64,000 nucleotides of DNA from Isoperla grammatica (GCA_945910005.1 CAMDTW010000642.1:620001-684000); one strand, 5' to 3'. Shown: positions 1 to 15,200, counted from the first letter of the stretch. Notes: generated by a model not told the origin, from the sequence alone. Made by a program: numbers and translations.

Positions 1-1650
1 GCGTTGTCCTGATATGTTGCATATAGTGGCTTCTATGTCACTGACTTAGCGCAGGGTTTATCAAGTACAGTCACCGTCACAATAGAGAAAACATGCGTTG
101 TCCTCATACGTTGCATGTAGTGGCTTCTATGTCACTGACTTAGCTCAGGGTTTATCAAGTACAGTCACCGTCACAAGCGAGGAAACATGCGTTGTTCTGA
201 TATGTTGCATGTAGTGGCTTTCATGTCACTGACTTAGCTCAGGGTTTATCAAGTACAGTCACCGTTACAAGCGTGGAAAATTGCGTTGTCCTCATATGTT
301 GCATGTAGTAGCTTTCATGTCACTGACTTAGCGCAGGGTTTATCAAGTACAGTCACCGTCACAAGCAAGGAAACATGCGTTGTCCTGATATGTTGCATGT
401 TGTGGCTTCTATGTCACTGACTTAGCGCAGGGTTTATCAAGTACAGTCACCGTCACAAGCAAGAAAACATGCGTTTTCCTGATACGTTGCATGTAGTGGC
501 TTCTATGTCACTGACTTAGCGCAGGGTTTATCAAGAACAGTCACCTTCACAAGCAAGGAAACATGCGTTGTTCTCATATGTTGCATGAAGTGGCTTTCAT
601 GTCACTGACTTATCGCAGGGTTTATCAAGTACAGTCACCGTCACAAGCGAGGAAACATGCGTTATCCTCATACGTTTCATGTAGTGGCTTCTATGTCACT
701 GACTTAGCGCAGGGTTTATCAAGTACAGTCACCTTCACAAGTGAGGAAACATGAGTTGTCCTCATATTTTGCATGAAGTGGCTTTCATGTCACTGACTTA
801 GCGCAGGGTTTATCAAGTACAGTCACCGTCACAAGCAAGGAAACATGCGTTGTCCTGATATGTTGCATGTAGTGGCCTTCATGTCACTGACTTAGCGCAA
901 GGTTTATCAAGTAAAGTCACCGTCACAAGCAAGGAAACATGCGTTGTCCTGATATGTTGCATGTAGTGGCTTCTATGTCACTGACTAAGCGCAGGGTTTA
1001 TCAAGTACAGTCACCGTCACAAGCAAGGAAACATGCGTTGTCCTCATACGTTGCATGAAGTGGTTTCTATGTCACTGACATAGCGCAAGGTTTATCAAGT
1101 ACAACGTCACAAGCAAGGAAACATGCGTTGTCCTGATATGTTGCATATAGTGGCTTCTATGTCACTGACTTAGCGCAGGGTTTATCAAGTACAGTCACCG
1201 TCACAATAGAGAAAACATGCGTTGTCCTCATACGTTGCATGTAGTGGCTTCTATGTCACTGACTGAGCTCAGGGTTTATCAAGTACAGTCACCGTCACAA
1301 GCGAGGAAACATGCGTTGTTCTGATATGTTGCATGTAGTGGCTTTCATGTCACTGACTTAGCTCAGGGTTTATCAAGTACAGTCACCGTTACAAGCGTGG
1401 AAAATTGCGTTGTCCTCATATGTTGCATGTAGTAGCTTTCATGTCACTGACTTAGCGCAGGGTTATCAAGTACAGTCACCGTCACAAGCAAGGAAACATG
1501 CGTTGTCCTGATACGTGCATGTAGTGGCTTCTATGTCACTGACTTAGCGCAGGGTTTATCGAGTACAGTCACCGTCACAAGCAAGAAAACATGCGTTTTC
1601 CTGATACGTTGCATGTAGTGGCTTCTATGTCACTGACTTAGCGCAGGGTT
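1..1650 (+). repeat. 12-monomer higher-order repeat, period 1124 bp
   Basis: The variant order from position 1 (gcatatag, then aatagagaaaac, a gctcagg monomer, then gcgtggaaaattgcg) recurs from 1125 onward. The second copy is recognisable to about 1650. The period is 12 x 94 minus 4. Differences between copies include gacttagctc versus gactgagctc near 1264 and a one-base deletion in ggttatcaag near 1461. The first copy may begin upstream of the window. Confidence 0.75.
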
Positions 1651-4600
1651 TATCGAGTACAGTCACCGTCACAAGCGAGGAAACATACGTTGTCCTGATA
1701 CGTTGCATGTAGTGGCTTCTATATCACTGACTTAGCGCAGGGTTTATCGAGTACAGTGACCGTCACAAGCAAGGAAACATGCGTTGTCCTGATACGTTGC
1801 ATGTAGTAGCTTTTATGTCACTGACATAGCGCAGGGTTTATCAAGTACAGTTACCGTCACAATAGAGGAAACATGCGTTGTGCTCATATACTGCATGAAG
1901 TGGCTTCTATGTCACTGACTTAGCGCAGGGTTTATCAAATCCAGTCACCGTCACAAGCAAGAAAACATGCGTTTTCCTGGTATGTTGCATGTAGTGAATT
2001 CTATGTCACTGACTTAGCGCAGGGTTTATCAAGTACAGTCACCGTCACAAGCAAGGAAACATGCGTTGTCCCGATATGTTGCATGTAGTGGCTTCTATGT
2101 CACTGACTTAGCGCAGGGTTTATCAAGTACAGTCACCGTCACAAGCAAGGAAACATGCGTTGTCCTGATATGTTGCATGTAGTGGCTGTTATGTCACTGA
2201 CTTAGCGCAGGGTTTTTTAAGTACAATCACCGTCACAAGCAAGGAAACATGCGTTGTCCTGATATGTTGCATGAAGTTGCTTTATTGTAACTGTCTTAGC
2301 GCAGGGTTTATCAAGAAAAGTCACCGTCACAAGCAAGGAAACATGCGTTGACCTTATACGTTGCATGTAGTGGCTTCTATGTCACTGACTTAGCGCAGGG
2401 TTTATCAAGTACAGTCACCGTCACAAGAAAGGAAACATGCGTTGTCCTCATACGTTGCATGTAGTGGCTTCTATGTCACTGACTTAGCGCAAGGTTTATC
2501 AAGTACAGTCACCGTCACAAGCAAGGAAACATGCGTTGTCCTCATACGTTGCATGTAGTGGCTTTCATGTCACTGACTTAGCGCAGGATTTATCAAGTAG
2601 AGTCACCGTCACAAGCAAGAAAACATGCGTTGTCCTCATACGTTGCATGTAGTGGCTTCTATGTCACTGACTTAGCGCAGGGTTTATCAAGTTCAGTCAA
2701 CGTCACAAGCAAGGAAACATGCGTTGCCCTGATACGTTGCATGTAGTGGCTTCTATGTCACTGACTTAGCGCAGGGTTTATCAAGTACAGTCACCGTCAC
2801 AAGCAAGGAAACATGCGTTGTCCTCATACGTTGCATGTAGTGGCTTTCATGTCACTGACTTAGCGCAGGGTTTATCAAGTACAGTCACCGTCACAAGCAA
2901 GGCAACATGCGTTGTCCTGATATGTTGCATGAAGTGGCTTCTATGTCACTGACTTAGCGCAGGGTTTATTAAGTACAGTCACCGTCACAAGCGAGGAAAC
3001 ATGCGTTGTCCTGATAAGTTGCATGTAGTGGCTTTCATGTCACTGACATAGCGCAGTGTTTATCAAGTACAGTCACCGTCACAAGCGAGAAAACATGCGT
3101 TGTCCTGATATGTTGCATGTAGGGTTTTTCATGTCACTTACATAGCGCAGGGTTTATCAAGTGCAGTCACCGTCACAATAGAGGAAACATGCGTTGTCCT
3201 CATATGTTGCATGAAGTGGCTTCTATGTCACTGACAGCGCAGGGTTTATCAAGTACAGTCACCGTCACAAGCGAGGAAACATGCGTTGTCCTCATACGTT
3301 TCATGTAGTGGCTTCTATGTCACTGACTTAGCGCAGGGTTCATCAAGTACAGTCACCTTCACAAGTGAGGAAACATGAGTTGTCTTCATATTTTGCATGA
3401 AGTGGCTTTCATGTCACTGACTTATCGCAGGGTTTATCAAGTACAGTCACCTTCACAAGCGAGGAAACATGCGTTGTTCTCATATGTTGCATGAAGTGGC
3501 TTTCATGTCACTGACTTAGCGCAGGGTTTATCAAGTACAGTCACCGTCACAAGTGAGGAAACATGCGTTGTCCTCATACGTTGCATGAAGTGGCTTCTAT
3601 GTCACTGACTTAGCGCAGGGTTTATCAAGTACAGTCACCTTTACAAGCGAGGAAACATGCGTGTCTCATATGTTGCATGAAGTGGTTACCATGTCACTGA
3701 CTTAGCGCAGGGTGTTTCAAGAACAGTCACCGTCACAAGCGAGGAAACATGCGTTGTTCTCATATGTTGCATGAAGTGGCTTTCATGTCACTGACTTAGC
3801 GCAGGGTTTATCAAGTACAGTCACCGTCACAAGCAAGGAAACATGCGTTGTCCTGATATGTTGCATGTTGTGGCTTCTATGTCACTGACTTAGCGCAGGG
3901 TTTATCAAGTACAGTCACCGTCACAAGCGAGGATTCATGCGTTGTCCTCATATGTTGCATGTAGTGGCTTCTATGTCACTGACTTAGCGCAGGGTTTATC
4001 AAGAACAGTCACCTTCACAAGCAAGGAAACATGCGTTGTTCTCATATGTTGCATGAAGTGGCTTTCATGTCACTGACTTATCGCAGGGTTTATCAAGTAC
4101 AGTCACCGTCACAAGCAAGGAAACATGCGTTGTCCTGATATGTTGCATGTAGTGGCTTCTATGTCACTGACTAAGCGCAGGGTTAATCAAGTACAGTCAA
4201 CGTCACAAGCAAGGAAACATGCGTTGTCCTGATATGTTGCATGAAGTGGCTTTCATGTCACTGACTTAGCGCAAGGTTTATCAAGTACAGTCACCGTCAC
4301 AAGCAAGGAAACATGCGTTGTCCTGATATGTTGCATGTAGTGGCTTCTATGTCACTGACTAAGCGCAGGGTTTATCAAGTACAGTCACCGTCACAAGCAA
4401 GGAAACATGCGTTGTCCTCATACGTTGCATGTAGTGGCTTCTATGTCACTGACTTAGCGCAGGGTTTATCAAGTACAGTCACCGTCACAAGCTAGGAAAC
4501 ATGTGTTGTCCTCATACGTTGCATGTAGTGGCTTCTATGTCACTGACATAGCGCAGGGTTTACCAAGTACAGTCACCGTCACAAGCAAGGAAACATGCGT

Positions 4601-5150
4601 TGTCCTCATATAGTGCATGTAGTGGCTTCTATGTCACTGACATAGCGCAGGGTTTATCAAGTACCGTCACCGTCACAATAGAGGAAACATGCGTTGTCCT
4701 CATACGTTGCATGTAGTGGCTTCTATGTCACTGACTTAGCGCAAGGTTTATAAAGTACAACCACCGTCACAAGCAAGGAAACATGCGTTGTCCTGATACG
4801 TTGCATGTAGTGGCTTCTATGTCACTGACTTAGCGCAGGGTTTATCAAGTACAGTCACCGTCACAAGCAAGGAAACATGCGTTGTCCTCATACGTTGCAT
4901 GTAGTGGCTTTCATGTCACTGACTAAGCGCAGGGTTTATCAAGTACAGTCACCGTCACAAGCAAGGAAACATGCGTTGACCTGATATGTTGCATGAAGTG
5001 GCTTCTATGTCACTGACTTAGCGCAGGGTTTATCAAGTACAGTCACCGTCACAAGCGAGGTAACATGCGTTGTCCTGATATGTTGCATGTAGTGGCTTTC
5101 ATGTCACTGACATAGCGCAGGGTTTATCAAGTACAGTCACCGTCACAAGC
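1651..5150 (+). repeat. Satellite stretch without a clear local higher-order period
   Basis: About 37 monomers of the same 94-bp family, with mixed variant order and no gene. Its last part (about 3.84-5.15 kb) carries rare markers, including a monomer preceded by gaggattcat (gcg at 3939). These recur 6388 bp downstream (10327), so this stretch shares ancestry with the inside of the 15.9-kb duplication that follows. 6388 is 68 x 94 minus 4. Confidence 0.6.
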
Positions 5151-5249
5151 GAGAAAACATGCGTTGTCCTGATATGTTGCATGTAGTGGCTTTCATGTCA
5201 CTGACATAGCGCAGGGTTTATCAAGTAAAGTCACCGTCACAATAGAGGA

Positions 5250-8200
5250 AACATGCGTTGTCCTCATATGTTGCATGAAGTGGCTTCTATGTCACTGACT
5301 TAGCGCAGGGTTTATCAAGTACAGTCACCGTCACAAGCGAGGAAACATGCGTTATCCTCATACGTTTCATGTAGTGGCTTCTATGTCACTGACTTAGCGC
5401 AGGGTTTATCAAGTACAGTCACCTTCACAAGTGAGGAAACATGAGTTGTCCTCATATTTTGCATGAAGTGGCTTTCATGTCACTGACTTAGCGCAGGGTT
5501 TATCAAGTACAGTCACCCTCACAAGCGAGGAAACATGCGTTGTTCTCATATGTTGCATGAAGTGGCTTTCATGTCACTGACTTAGCGCAGGGTTTATCAA
5601 GTACAGTCACCGTCACAAGCGAGGAAACATGCGTTGTCCTCATACGTGTCATGTAGTGGCTTCTTTGTCTTTGACTTAGCGCAGGGTTTATCAAGTACAG
5701 TCACCTTCACAAGCGAGGAAACATGCGTTGTTCTCATATTTTGCATGAAGTGGCTTTCTTGTCACTGACTAAGCGCAGGGTTTATCGAGTACAGTCACCG
5801 TCACAAGCGAGGAAACATGCGTTGTTCTCATATGTTGCATAAAGTGGCTTTCATGTCACTGACTTAGCGCAGGGTTTATCAAGTACAGTCACCGTCACAA
5901 GCAAGGAAACATGCGTTGTCCTGATATGTTGCATGTAGTGGCTTCTATGTTACTGACTTAGCGCAGGGTTAATCAAGTACAGTCACCGTCACAAGCGAGG
6001 AAACATGCGTTGTCCCTTATATGTTGCATGTAGTGGCTTCTATGTCACTGACTTAGCGCAGGGTTTATCAAAGACAGTCACCTTCACAAGCGAGGAAACA
6101 TGCGTTGTTCTCAAATGTTGCATGAAGTGGCTTTCATGTCACTGACTTAGCGCAGGGTTTATCAAGTACAGTCACCGTCACAAGCGAAGAAACATGCGTT
6201 GTTCTCATATGTTGCATGAAGTGGCTTTCATGTCACTGACTTAGCGCAGGGTTTTTAAGTACGGTCACCGTCAAAAGCAAGGAAACATGCGTTGTCCTGA
6301 TATGTTGCATGTAGTAGCTTCTATGTCACTGACTAAGCCCAGGGTTTATCAAGTACAGTCACTGTCACAAGCAAGGAAACATGCGTTGTCCTGATATGTT
6401 GCATGTAGTGGCCTTCACGTCACTGACTTAGCGCAAGGTTTATCAAGTACAGTCACCGTCACAAGCAAGGAAACATGCGTTGTCCTGATATGTTGCATGT
6501 AGTGGCTTCTATGTCACTTACTTAGCGCAGGGTTTATCAAGTACAGTCACCGTCACAAGCAAGGAAACATGCGTTGTCCTCATACGTTGCATGTAGTGGC
6601 TTCTATGTCACTGACTTAGCGCAGGGTTTATCAAGTACAGTCACCGTCACAAGCAAGGAAACATGCGTTGTCCTCATACGTTGCATGTAGTGGCTTCTAT
6701 GTCACTGACATAGCGCAGGGTTTATCAAGTACAGTCACTGTCACAAGCAAGGAAACATGCGTTGTCCTGATATGTTGCATGTAGTGGCTTCTATGTCACA
6801 GACTAAGCGCAGGGTTTATCAAGTACAGTCACCGTCACAAGCGAGGAAAAATGCGTTGTCCTCATATGTTTCATGTAGTGGATCTATGTCACTGACTTAG
6901 CGCAGGGTTTATCAAGTACAGTCACCTTCACAAGCGAGGAAACATGCGTTGTTCTCATATGTTGCATGAAGTGGCTTTCATGTCACTGACTTAGCGAAGG
7001 TTTATCAAGTACAGTCACCGTCACAAGCGAGGAAACATGCGTTGTTCTCATATGTTGCATCAAGTGGCTTTCATGTCACTGACTTAGCGCAGGGTTTATC
7101 AAGTACATTCACCGTCACAAGCAAGGAAACATGCGTTGTCCTGATATGTTGCATGAAGTGGCTTCTATGTCACTGACTTAGCGCAGGGTTTATCAAGTAC
7201 AGTCACCGTCACAAGCAAGGAAACATGCGTTGTCCTCATACGTTGCATGTAGTGGCTTTCATGTCACTGACTTAGCGCAGGGTTTATCAAGTACAGTCAC
7301 CGTCACAAGCAAGAAAACATGCGTTGTCCTCATACGTTGCATGTAGTGGCTTCTATGTCACTGATTTGGCGCAGGGTTTATCAAGTACAGTTACCGTCAC
7401 AAGCAAGGAAACTTGCGTTGTCCTGATACGTTGCATGTAGTGGCTTCTATGTCACTGACTTAGCGCAGGGTTTATCAAGTACAGACACCGTCACAAGCAA
7501 GGAAACATGCGTTTTCCTCATACGTTGCATGTAGTGGCTTTCATGTCACTGACTTAGCGCAGGGTTTATCAAGTGTAGTCACCGTCACAAGCAAGGAAAC
7601 ATGCGTTGTCCTCATACGTTGCATGAAGTGGCTTCTATGTCACTGACTTAGCGCAGGGTTTATCAAGTACAGTCACCGTCACAAGCGAGGAAACATGCGT
7701 TATCCTCATACGTTTTATGTAGTGGCTTCTATGTCACTGACTTAGCGCAGGGTTTATCAAGTACAGTCACCTTCACAAGTTAGGAAACATGAGTTGTCCT
7801 CATATTTTGCATGAAGTGGCTTTCATGTCACTGACTTAGCGCAGGGTTTATCAAGTACAGTCACCTTCACAAGCGAGGAAACATGCGTTGTTCTCATATG
7901 TTGCATGAAGTGGCTTTCATGTCACTGACTTAGCGCAGGGTTTATCAAGTACAGTCACCGTCACAAGCGAGGAAACATGCGTTGTCCTCATACGTGTCAT
8001 GTAGTGGCTTCTATGTCACTGACTTAGCGCAGGGTTTATCAAGTACAGTCACCTTCACAAGCGAGGAAACATGCGTTGTTCTCATATTTTGCATGAAGTG
8101 GCTTTCTTGTCACTGACTAAGCGCAGGGTTTATCGAGTACAGTCACCGTCACAAGCGAGGAAACATGCGTTGTTCTCATATGTTGCATAAAGTGGCTTTC

Positions 8201-9990
8201 ATGTCACTGACTTAGCGCAGGGTTTATCAAGTACAGTCACCGTCACAAGCAAGGAAACATGCGTTGTCCTGATATGTTGCATGTAGTGGCTTCTATGTTA
8301 CTGACTTAGCGCAGGGTTAATCAAGTACAGTCACCGTCACAAGCGAGGAAACATGCGTTGTCCCTTATATGTTGCATGTAGTGGCTTCTATGTCACTGAC
8401 TTAGCGCAGGGTTTATCAAGTACAGTCACCTTCACAAGCGAGGAAACATGCGTTGTTCTCAAATGTTGCATGAAGTGGCTTTCATGTCACTGACTTAGCG
8501 CAGGGTTTATCAAGTACAGTTACCGTCACAAGCGAAGAAACATGCGTTGTTCTCATATGTTGCATGAAGTGGCTTTCATGTCACTGACTTAGCGCAGGGT
8601 TTTTAAGTACGGTCACCGTCACAAGCAAGGAAACATGCGTTGTCCTGATATGATGCATGTAGTAGCTTCTATGTCACTGACTAAGCCCAGGGTTTATCAA
8701 GTACAGTCACTGTCACAAGCAAGGAAACATGCGTTGTCCTGATATGTTGCATGTAGTGGCCTTCACGTCACTGACTTAGCGCAAGGTTTATCAAGTACAG
8801 TCACCGTCACAAGCAAGGAAACATGCGTTGTCCTGATATGTTGCATGTAGTGGCTTCTATGTCACTTACTTAGCGCAGGGTTTATCAAGTACAGTCACCG
8901 TCACAAGCAAGGAAACATGCGTTGTCCTCATACGTTGCATGTAGTGGCTTCTATGTCACTGACTTAGCGCAGGGTTTATCAAGTACAGTCACCGTCACAA
9001 GCAAGGAAACATGCGTTGTCCTCATACGTTGCATGTAGTGGCTTCTATGTCACTGACATAGCGCAGGGTTTATCAAGTACAGTCACTGTCACAAGCAAGG
9101 AAACATGCGTTGTCCTGATATGTTGCATGTAGTGGCTTCTATGTCACAGACTAAGCGCAGGGTTTATCAAGTACAGTCACCGTCACAAGCGAGGAAAAAT
9201 GCGTTGTCCTCATATGTTTCATGTAGTGGATCTATGTCACTGACTTAGCGCAGGGTTTATCAAGTACAGTCACCTTCACAAGCGAGGAAACATGCGTTGT
9301 TCTCATATGTTGCATGAAGTGGCTTTCATGTCACTGACTTAGCGAAGGTTTATCAAGTACAGTCACCGTCACAAGCGAGGAACCATGCGTTGTTCTCATA
9401 TGTTGCATCAAGTGGCTTTCATGTCACTGACTTAGCGCAGGGTTTATCAAGTACATTCACCGTCACAAGCAAGGAAACATGCGTTGTCCTGATATGTTGC
9501 ATGAAGTGGCTTCTATGTCACTGACTTAGCGCAGGGTTTATCAAGTACAGTCACCGTCACAAGCAAGGAAACATGCGTTGTCCTCATACGTTGCATGTAG
9601 TGGCTTTCATGTCACTGACTTAGCGCAGGGTTTATCAAGTACAGTCACCGTCACAAGCAAGAAAATATGCGTTGTCCTCATACGTTGCATGTAGTGGCTT
9701 CTATGTCACTGATTTGGCGCAGGGTTTATCAAGTACAGTCACCGTCACAAGCAAGGAAACTTGCGTTGTCCTGATACGTTGCATGTAGTGGCTTCTATGT
9801 CACTGACTTAGCGCAGGGTTTATCAAGTACAGTCACCGTCACAAGCAAGGAAACATGCGTTTTCCTCATACGTTGCATGTAGTGGCTTTCATGTCACTGA
9901 CTTAGCGCAGGGTTTATCAAGTGTAGTCACCGTCACAAGCAAGGAAACATGCGTTGTCCTCATACGTTGCATGAAGTGGCTTCTATGTCA
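5250..9990 (+). repeat. 25-monomer higher-order repeat, two copies, period 2348 bp
   Basis: Markers in the first copy recur 2348 bp later: gcgttatcctc at 5349 and 7697, gcgttgtccctt at 6007 and 8355, acttgcg at 7411 and 9759. The period is 25 x 94 minus 2. The copies diverge just above 5250 (aatagagg versus aagcaagg) and after about 10.0 kb. The same pair is present in the second 15.9-kb copy, near 21.1-25.9 kb, so this duplication came first. Confidence 0.8.
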
Positions 9991-12900
9991 CTGACTTAGC
10001 GCAGGGTTTATCAAGTACAGTCACCGTCACAAGCAAGGAAACATGAGTTGTCCTGATATGTTGCATGTAGTGGCTTCTATGTCACTGACTTAGCGCAGAG
10101 TTTATCAAGTACAGTCACCGTCACAAGCAAGGAAACATGCGTTGTCCTGATATGTTGCATGTTGTGGCTTTCATGTCACTGACTTAGCGCAGGGTTTATC
10201 AAGTACAGTCACCGTCACAAGGAAGGAAACATGCGTTGTCCTGATATGTTGCATGTTGTGGCTTCTATGTCACTGACTTAGCGCAGGGTTTATCAAGTAC
10301 AGTCACCGTCACAAGCGAGGATTCATGCGTTGTCCTCATATGTTGCATGTAGTGGCTTCTATGTCACTGACTTAGCGCAGGGTTTATCAAGAAGAGTCAC
10401 CTTCACAAGCAAGGAAACATGCGTTGTTCTCATATGTTGCATGAAGTGGCTTTCATGTCACTGACTTATCGCAGGGTTTATCAAGTACAGTCACCGTCAC
10501 AAGCAAGGAAACATGCGTTGTCCTGATATGTTGCATGTAGTGGCATCTATGTCACTGACTAAGCGCAGGGTTAATCAAGTACAGTCACCGTCACAAGCAA
10601 GGAAACATGCGTTGTCCTGATATGTTGCATGAAGTGGCTTTCATGTCACTGACTAAGCGCAAGGTTTATCAAGTACAGTCACCGTCACAAGCAAGGAAAC
10701 ATGCGTTGTCCTGATATGTTGCATGTAGTGGCTTCTATGTCACTGACTTAGCGCAGGGTTTATCAAGTACAGTCACCGTCACAAGCAAGGAAACATGCGT
10801 TGTCCTCATACGTTGCATGTAGTGGCTTCTATGTCACTGACTTAGCGCAGGGTTTATCAAGTACAGTCACCGTCACAAGCAAGGAAACATGCGTTGTCCT
10901 CATACGTTGCATGTAGTGGCTTCTATGTCACTGACATAGCGCAGGGTTTACCAAGTACAGTCACCGTCACAAGCAAGGAAACATGCGTTGTCCTCATATA
11001 GTGCATGTAGTGGCTTCTATGTCACTGACTTAGCGCAGGGTTTATCAAGTACCGTCACCGTCACAATAGAGGAAACATGCGTTGTCCTCATACGTTGCAT
11101 GTAGTGGCTTCTATGTCACTGACTTAGCGCAAGGTTTATAAAGTACAACCACCGTCACAAGCAAGGAAACATGCGTTGTCCTGATACTTTGCATGTAGTG
11201 GCTTCTATGTCACTGACTTAGCGCAGGGTTTATCAAGTACAGTCACCGTCACAAGCAAGGAAACATGCGTTGTCCTCATACGTTGCATGTAGTGGCTTTC
11301 ATGTCACTGACTTAGCGCAGGGTTTATCAAGTACAGTCACCGTCACAAGCAAGGAAACATGCGTTGACCTGATATGTTGCATGAAGTGGCTTCTATGTCA
11401 CTGACTTAGCGCAGGGTTTATCAAGTACAGTCACCGTCACAAGCGAGGTAACATGCGTTGTCCTGATATGTTGCATGTAGTGGCTTTCATGTCACTGACA
11501 TAGCGCAGGGTTTATCAAGTACAGTCACCGTCACAAGCGAGAAAACATGCGTTGTCCTGATATGTTGCATGTAGTGGCTTTCATGTCACTGACATAGCGC
11601 AGGGTTTATCAAGTAAAGTCACCGTCACAAAAGAGGAAACATGCGTTGTCCTCATATGTTGCATGAAGTGGCTTCTATGTCACTGACTTAGCGCAGGGTT
11701 TATCAAGTACAGTCACCGTCACAAGCGAGGAAACATGCGTTATCCTCATACGTTTCATGTAGTGGCTTCTATGTCACTGACTTAGCGCAGGGTTTATCAA
11801 GTACAGTCACCTTCACAAGTGAGGAAACATGCGTTGTTCTCATATGTTGCATGAAGTGGCTTTCATGTCACTGACTTAGCGAAGGTTTATCAAGTACAGT
11901 CACCGTCACAAGCGAGGAAACATGCGTTGTTCTCATATGTTGCATCAAGTGGCTTTCATGTCACTGACTTAGCGCAGGGTTTATCAAGTACATTCACCGT
12001 CACAAGCAAGGAAACATGCGTTGTCCTGATATGTTGCATGAAGTGGCTTCTATGTCACTGACTTAGCGCAGGGTTTATCAAGTACAGTCACCGTCACAAG
12101 CAAGGAAACATGCGTTGTCCTCATACGTTGCATGTAGTGGCTTTCATGTCACTGACTTAGCGCAGGGTTTATCAAGTACAGTCACCGTCACAAGCAAGAA
12201 AACATGCGTTGTCCTCATACGTTGCATGTAGTGGCTTCTATGTCACTGATTTGGCGCAGGGTTTATCAAGTACAGTCACCGTCACAAGCAAGGAAACTTG
12301 CGTTGTCCTGATACGTTGCATGTAGTGGCTTCTATGTCACTGACTTAGCGCAGGGTTTATCAAGTACAGTCACCGTCACAAGCAAGGAAACATGCGTTTT
12401 CCTCATACGTTGCATGTAGTGGCTTTCATGTCACTGACTTAGCGCAGGGTTTATCAAGTGTAGTCACCGTCACAAGCAAGGAAACATGCGTTGTCCTCAT
12501 ACGTTGCATGAAGTGGCTTCTATGTCACTGACTTAGCGCAGGGTTTATCAAGTACAGTCACCGTCACAAGCGAGGAAACATGCGTTATCCTCATACGTTT
12601 TATGTAGTGGCTTCTATGTCACTGACTTAGCGCAGGGTTTATCAAGTACAGTCACCTTCACAAGTGAGGAAACATGAATTGTCCTCATATTTTGCATGAA
12701 GTGGCTTTCATGTCACTGACTTAGCGCAAGGTTTATCAAGTACAGTCACCTTCACAAGCGAGGAAACATGCGTTGTTCTCATATGTTGCATGAAGTGGCT
12801 TTCATGTCACTGACTTAGCGCAGGGTTTATCAAGTACAGTCACCGTCACAAGCGAGGAAACATGCGTTGTCCTCATACGTGTCATGTAGTGGCTTCTATG

Positions 12901-15200
12901 TCACTGACTTAGCGCAGGGTTTATCAAGTACAGTCACCTTCACAAGCGAGGAAACATGCGTTGTTCTCATATTTTGCATGAAGTGGCTTTCTTGTCACTG
13001 ACTAAGCGCAGGGTTTATCGAGTACAGTCACCGTCACAAGCGAGGAAACATGCGTTGTTCTCATATGTTGCATAAAGTGGCTTTCATGTCACTGACTTAG
13101 CGCAGGGTTTATCAAGTACAGTCACCGTCACAAGCAAGGAAACATGCGTTGTTCTGATATGTTGCATGTAGTGGCTTCTATGTTACTGACTTAGCGCAGG
13201 GTTAATCAAGTACAGTCACCGTCACAAGCGAGTTAACATGCGTTGTCCCTTATATGTTGCATGTAGTGGCTTCTATGTCACTGACTTAGCGCAGGGTTTA
13301 TCAAGTACAGTCACCTTCACAAGCGAGGAAACATGCGTTGTTCTCAAATGTTGCATGAAGTGGCTTTCATGTCACTGACTTAGCGCAGGGTTTATCAAGT
13401 ACAGTCACCGTCACAAGCGAAGAAACATGCGTTGTTCTCATATGTTGCATGAAGTGGCTTTCATGTCACTGACTTAGCGCAGGGTTTTTAAGTACAGTCA
13501 CCGTCACAAGCAAGGAAACATGCGTTGTCCTGATATGATGCATGTAGTAGCTTCTATGTCACTGACTAAGCCCAGGGTTTATCAAGTACAGTCACTGTCA
13601 CAAGCAAGGAAACATGCGTTGTCCTGATATGTTGCATGTAGTGGCCTTCACGTCACTGACTTAGCGCAAGGTTTATCAAGTACAGTGACCGTCACAAGCA
13701 AGGAAACATGCGTTGTCCTGATATGTTGCATGTAGTGGCTTCTATGTCACTTACTTAGCGCAGGGTTTATCAAGTACAGTCACCGTCACAAGCAAGGAAA
13801 CATGCGTTGTCCTCATACGTTGCATGTAGTGGCTTCTATGTCACTGACTTAGCGCAGGGTTTATCAAGTACAGTCACCGTCACAAGCAAGGAAACATGCG
13901 TTGTCCTCATACGTTGCATGTAGTGGCTTCTATGTCACTGACATAGCGCGGGGTTTATCAAGTACAGTCACTGTCACAAGCAGGGAAACATGCGTTGTCC
14001 TGATATGTTGCATGTAGTGGCTTCTATGTCACAGACTAAGCGCAGGGTTTATCAAGTACAGTCACCGTCACAAGCGAGGAAAAATGCGTTGTCCTCATAT
14101 GTTTCATGTAGTGGATCTATGTCACTGACTTAGCGCAGGGTTTATCAAGTACAGTCACCTTCACAAGCGAGGAAACATGCGTTGTTCTCATATGTTGCAT
14201 GAAGTGGCTTTCATGTCACTGACTTAGCGAAGGTTTATCAAGTACAGTCACCGTCACAAGCGAGGAACCATGCGTTGTTCTCATATGTTGCATCAAGTGG
14301 CTTTCATGTCACTGACTTAGCGCAGGGTTTATCAAGTACATTCACCGTCACAAGCAAGGAAACATGCGTTGTCCTGATATGTTGCATGAAGTGGCTTCTA
14401 TGTCACTGACTTAGCGCAGGGTTTATCAAGTACAGTCACCGTCACAAGCAAGGAAACATGCGTTGTCCTCATACGTTGCATGTAGTGGCTTTCATGTCAC
14501 TGACTTAGCGCAGGGTTTATCAAGTACAGTCACCGTCACAAGCAAGAAAACATGCGTTGTCCTCATACGTTGCATGTAGTGGCTTCTATGTCACTGATTT
14601 GGCGCAGGGTTTATCAAGTACAGTCACCGTCACAAGCAAGGAAACTTGCGTTGTCCTGATACGTTGCATGTAGTGGCTTCTATGTCACTGACTTAGCGCA
14701 GGGTTTATCAAGTACAGTCACCGTCACAAGCAAGGAAACATGCGTTTTCCTCATACGTTGCATGTAGTGGCTTTCATGTCACTGACTTAGCGCAGGGTTT
14801 ATCAAGTGTAGTCACCGTCACAAGCAAGGAAACATGCGTTGTCCTCATACGTTGCATGAAGTGGCTTCTATGTCACTGACTTAGCGCAGGGTTTATCAAG
14901 TACAGTCACCGTCACAAGCAAGGAAACATGAGTTGTCCTGATATGTTGCATGTAGTGGCTTCTATGTCACTGACTTAGCGCAGAGTTTATCAAGTACAGT
15001 CACCGTCACAAGCAAGGAAACATGCGTTGTCCTGATATGTTGCATGTTGTGGCTTTCATGTCACTGACTTAGCGCAGGGTTTATCAAGTACAGTCACCGT
15101 CACAAGGAAGGAAACATGCGTTGTCCTGATATGTTGCATGTTGTGGCTTCTATGTCACTGACTTAGCGCAGGGTTTATCAAGTACAGTCACCGTCACAAG
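6931..15200 (+). repeat. 52-monomer higher-order repeat, period 4885 bp (second copy partial)
   Basis: The block from about 6.93 kb reappears from about 11.82 kb. Shared markers are gcgttgttctc before the gcgaaggtttatc monomer (6946 and 11831), gcgttatcctc followed by a tttatgtag monomer (7697 and 12582) and gcgttgtccctt (8355 and 13240). Homology ends near 10.31/15.20 kb, where a gaggattcat monomer is replaced by a caaggaaaca monomer. The period is 52 x 94 minus 3. A further shift of 3475 bp (13240 to 16715) links this block to 16.1-17.5 kb. Confidence 0.7.

Noticed and set aside
563..754. Open frames of 60-77 codons in the satellite (also at 4313, 17482, 20282, 33356, 36156, 44390, 46269, 50689, 55948 and 62991)
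   Set aside because: They span two to three monomers, recur with the array and end where a monomer variant restores a stop. The 94-bp period shifts frame each unit and there are no protein-like features.
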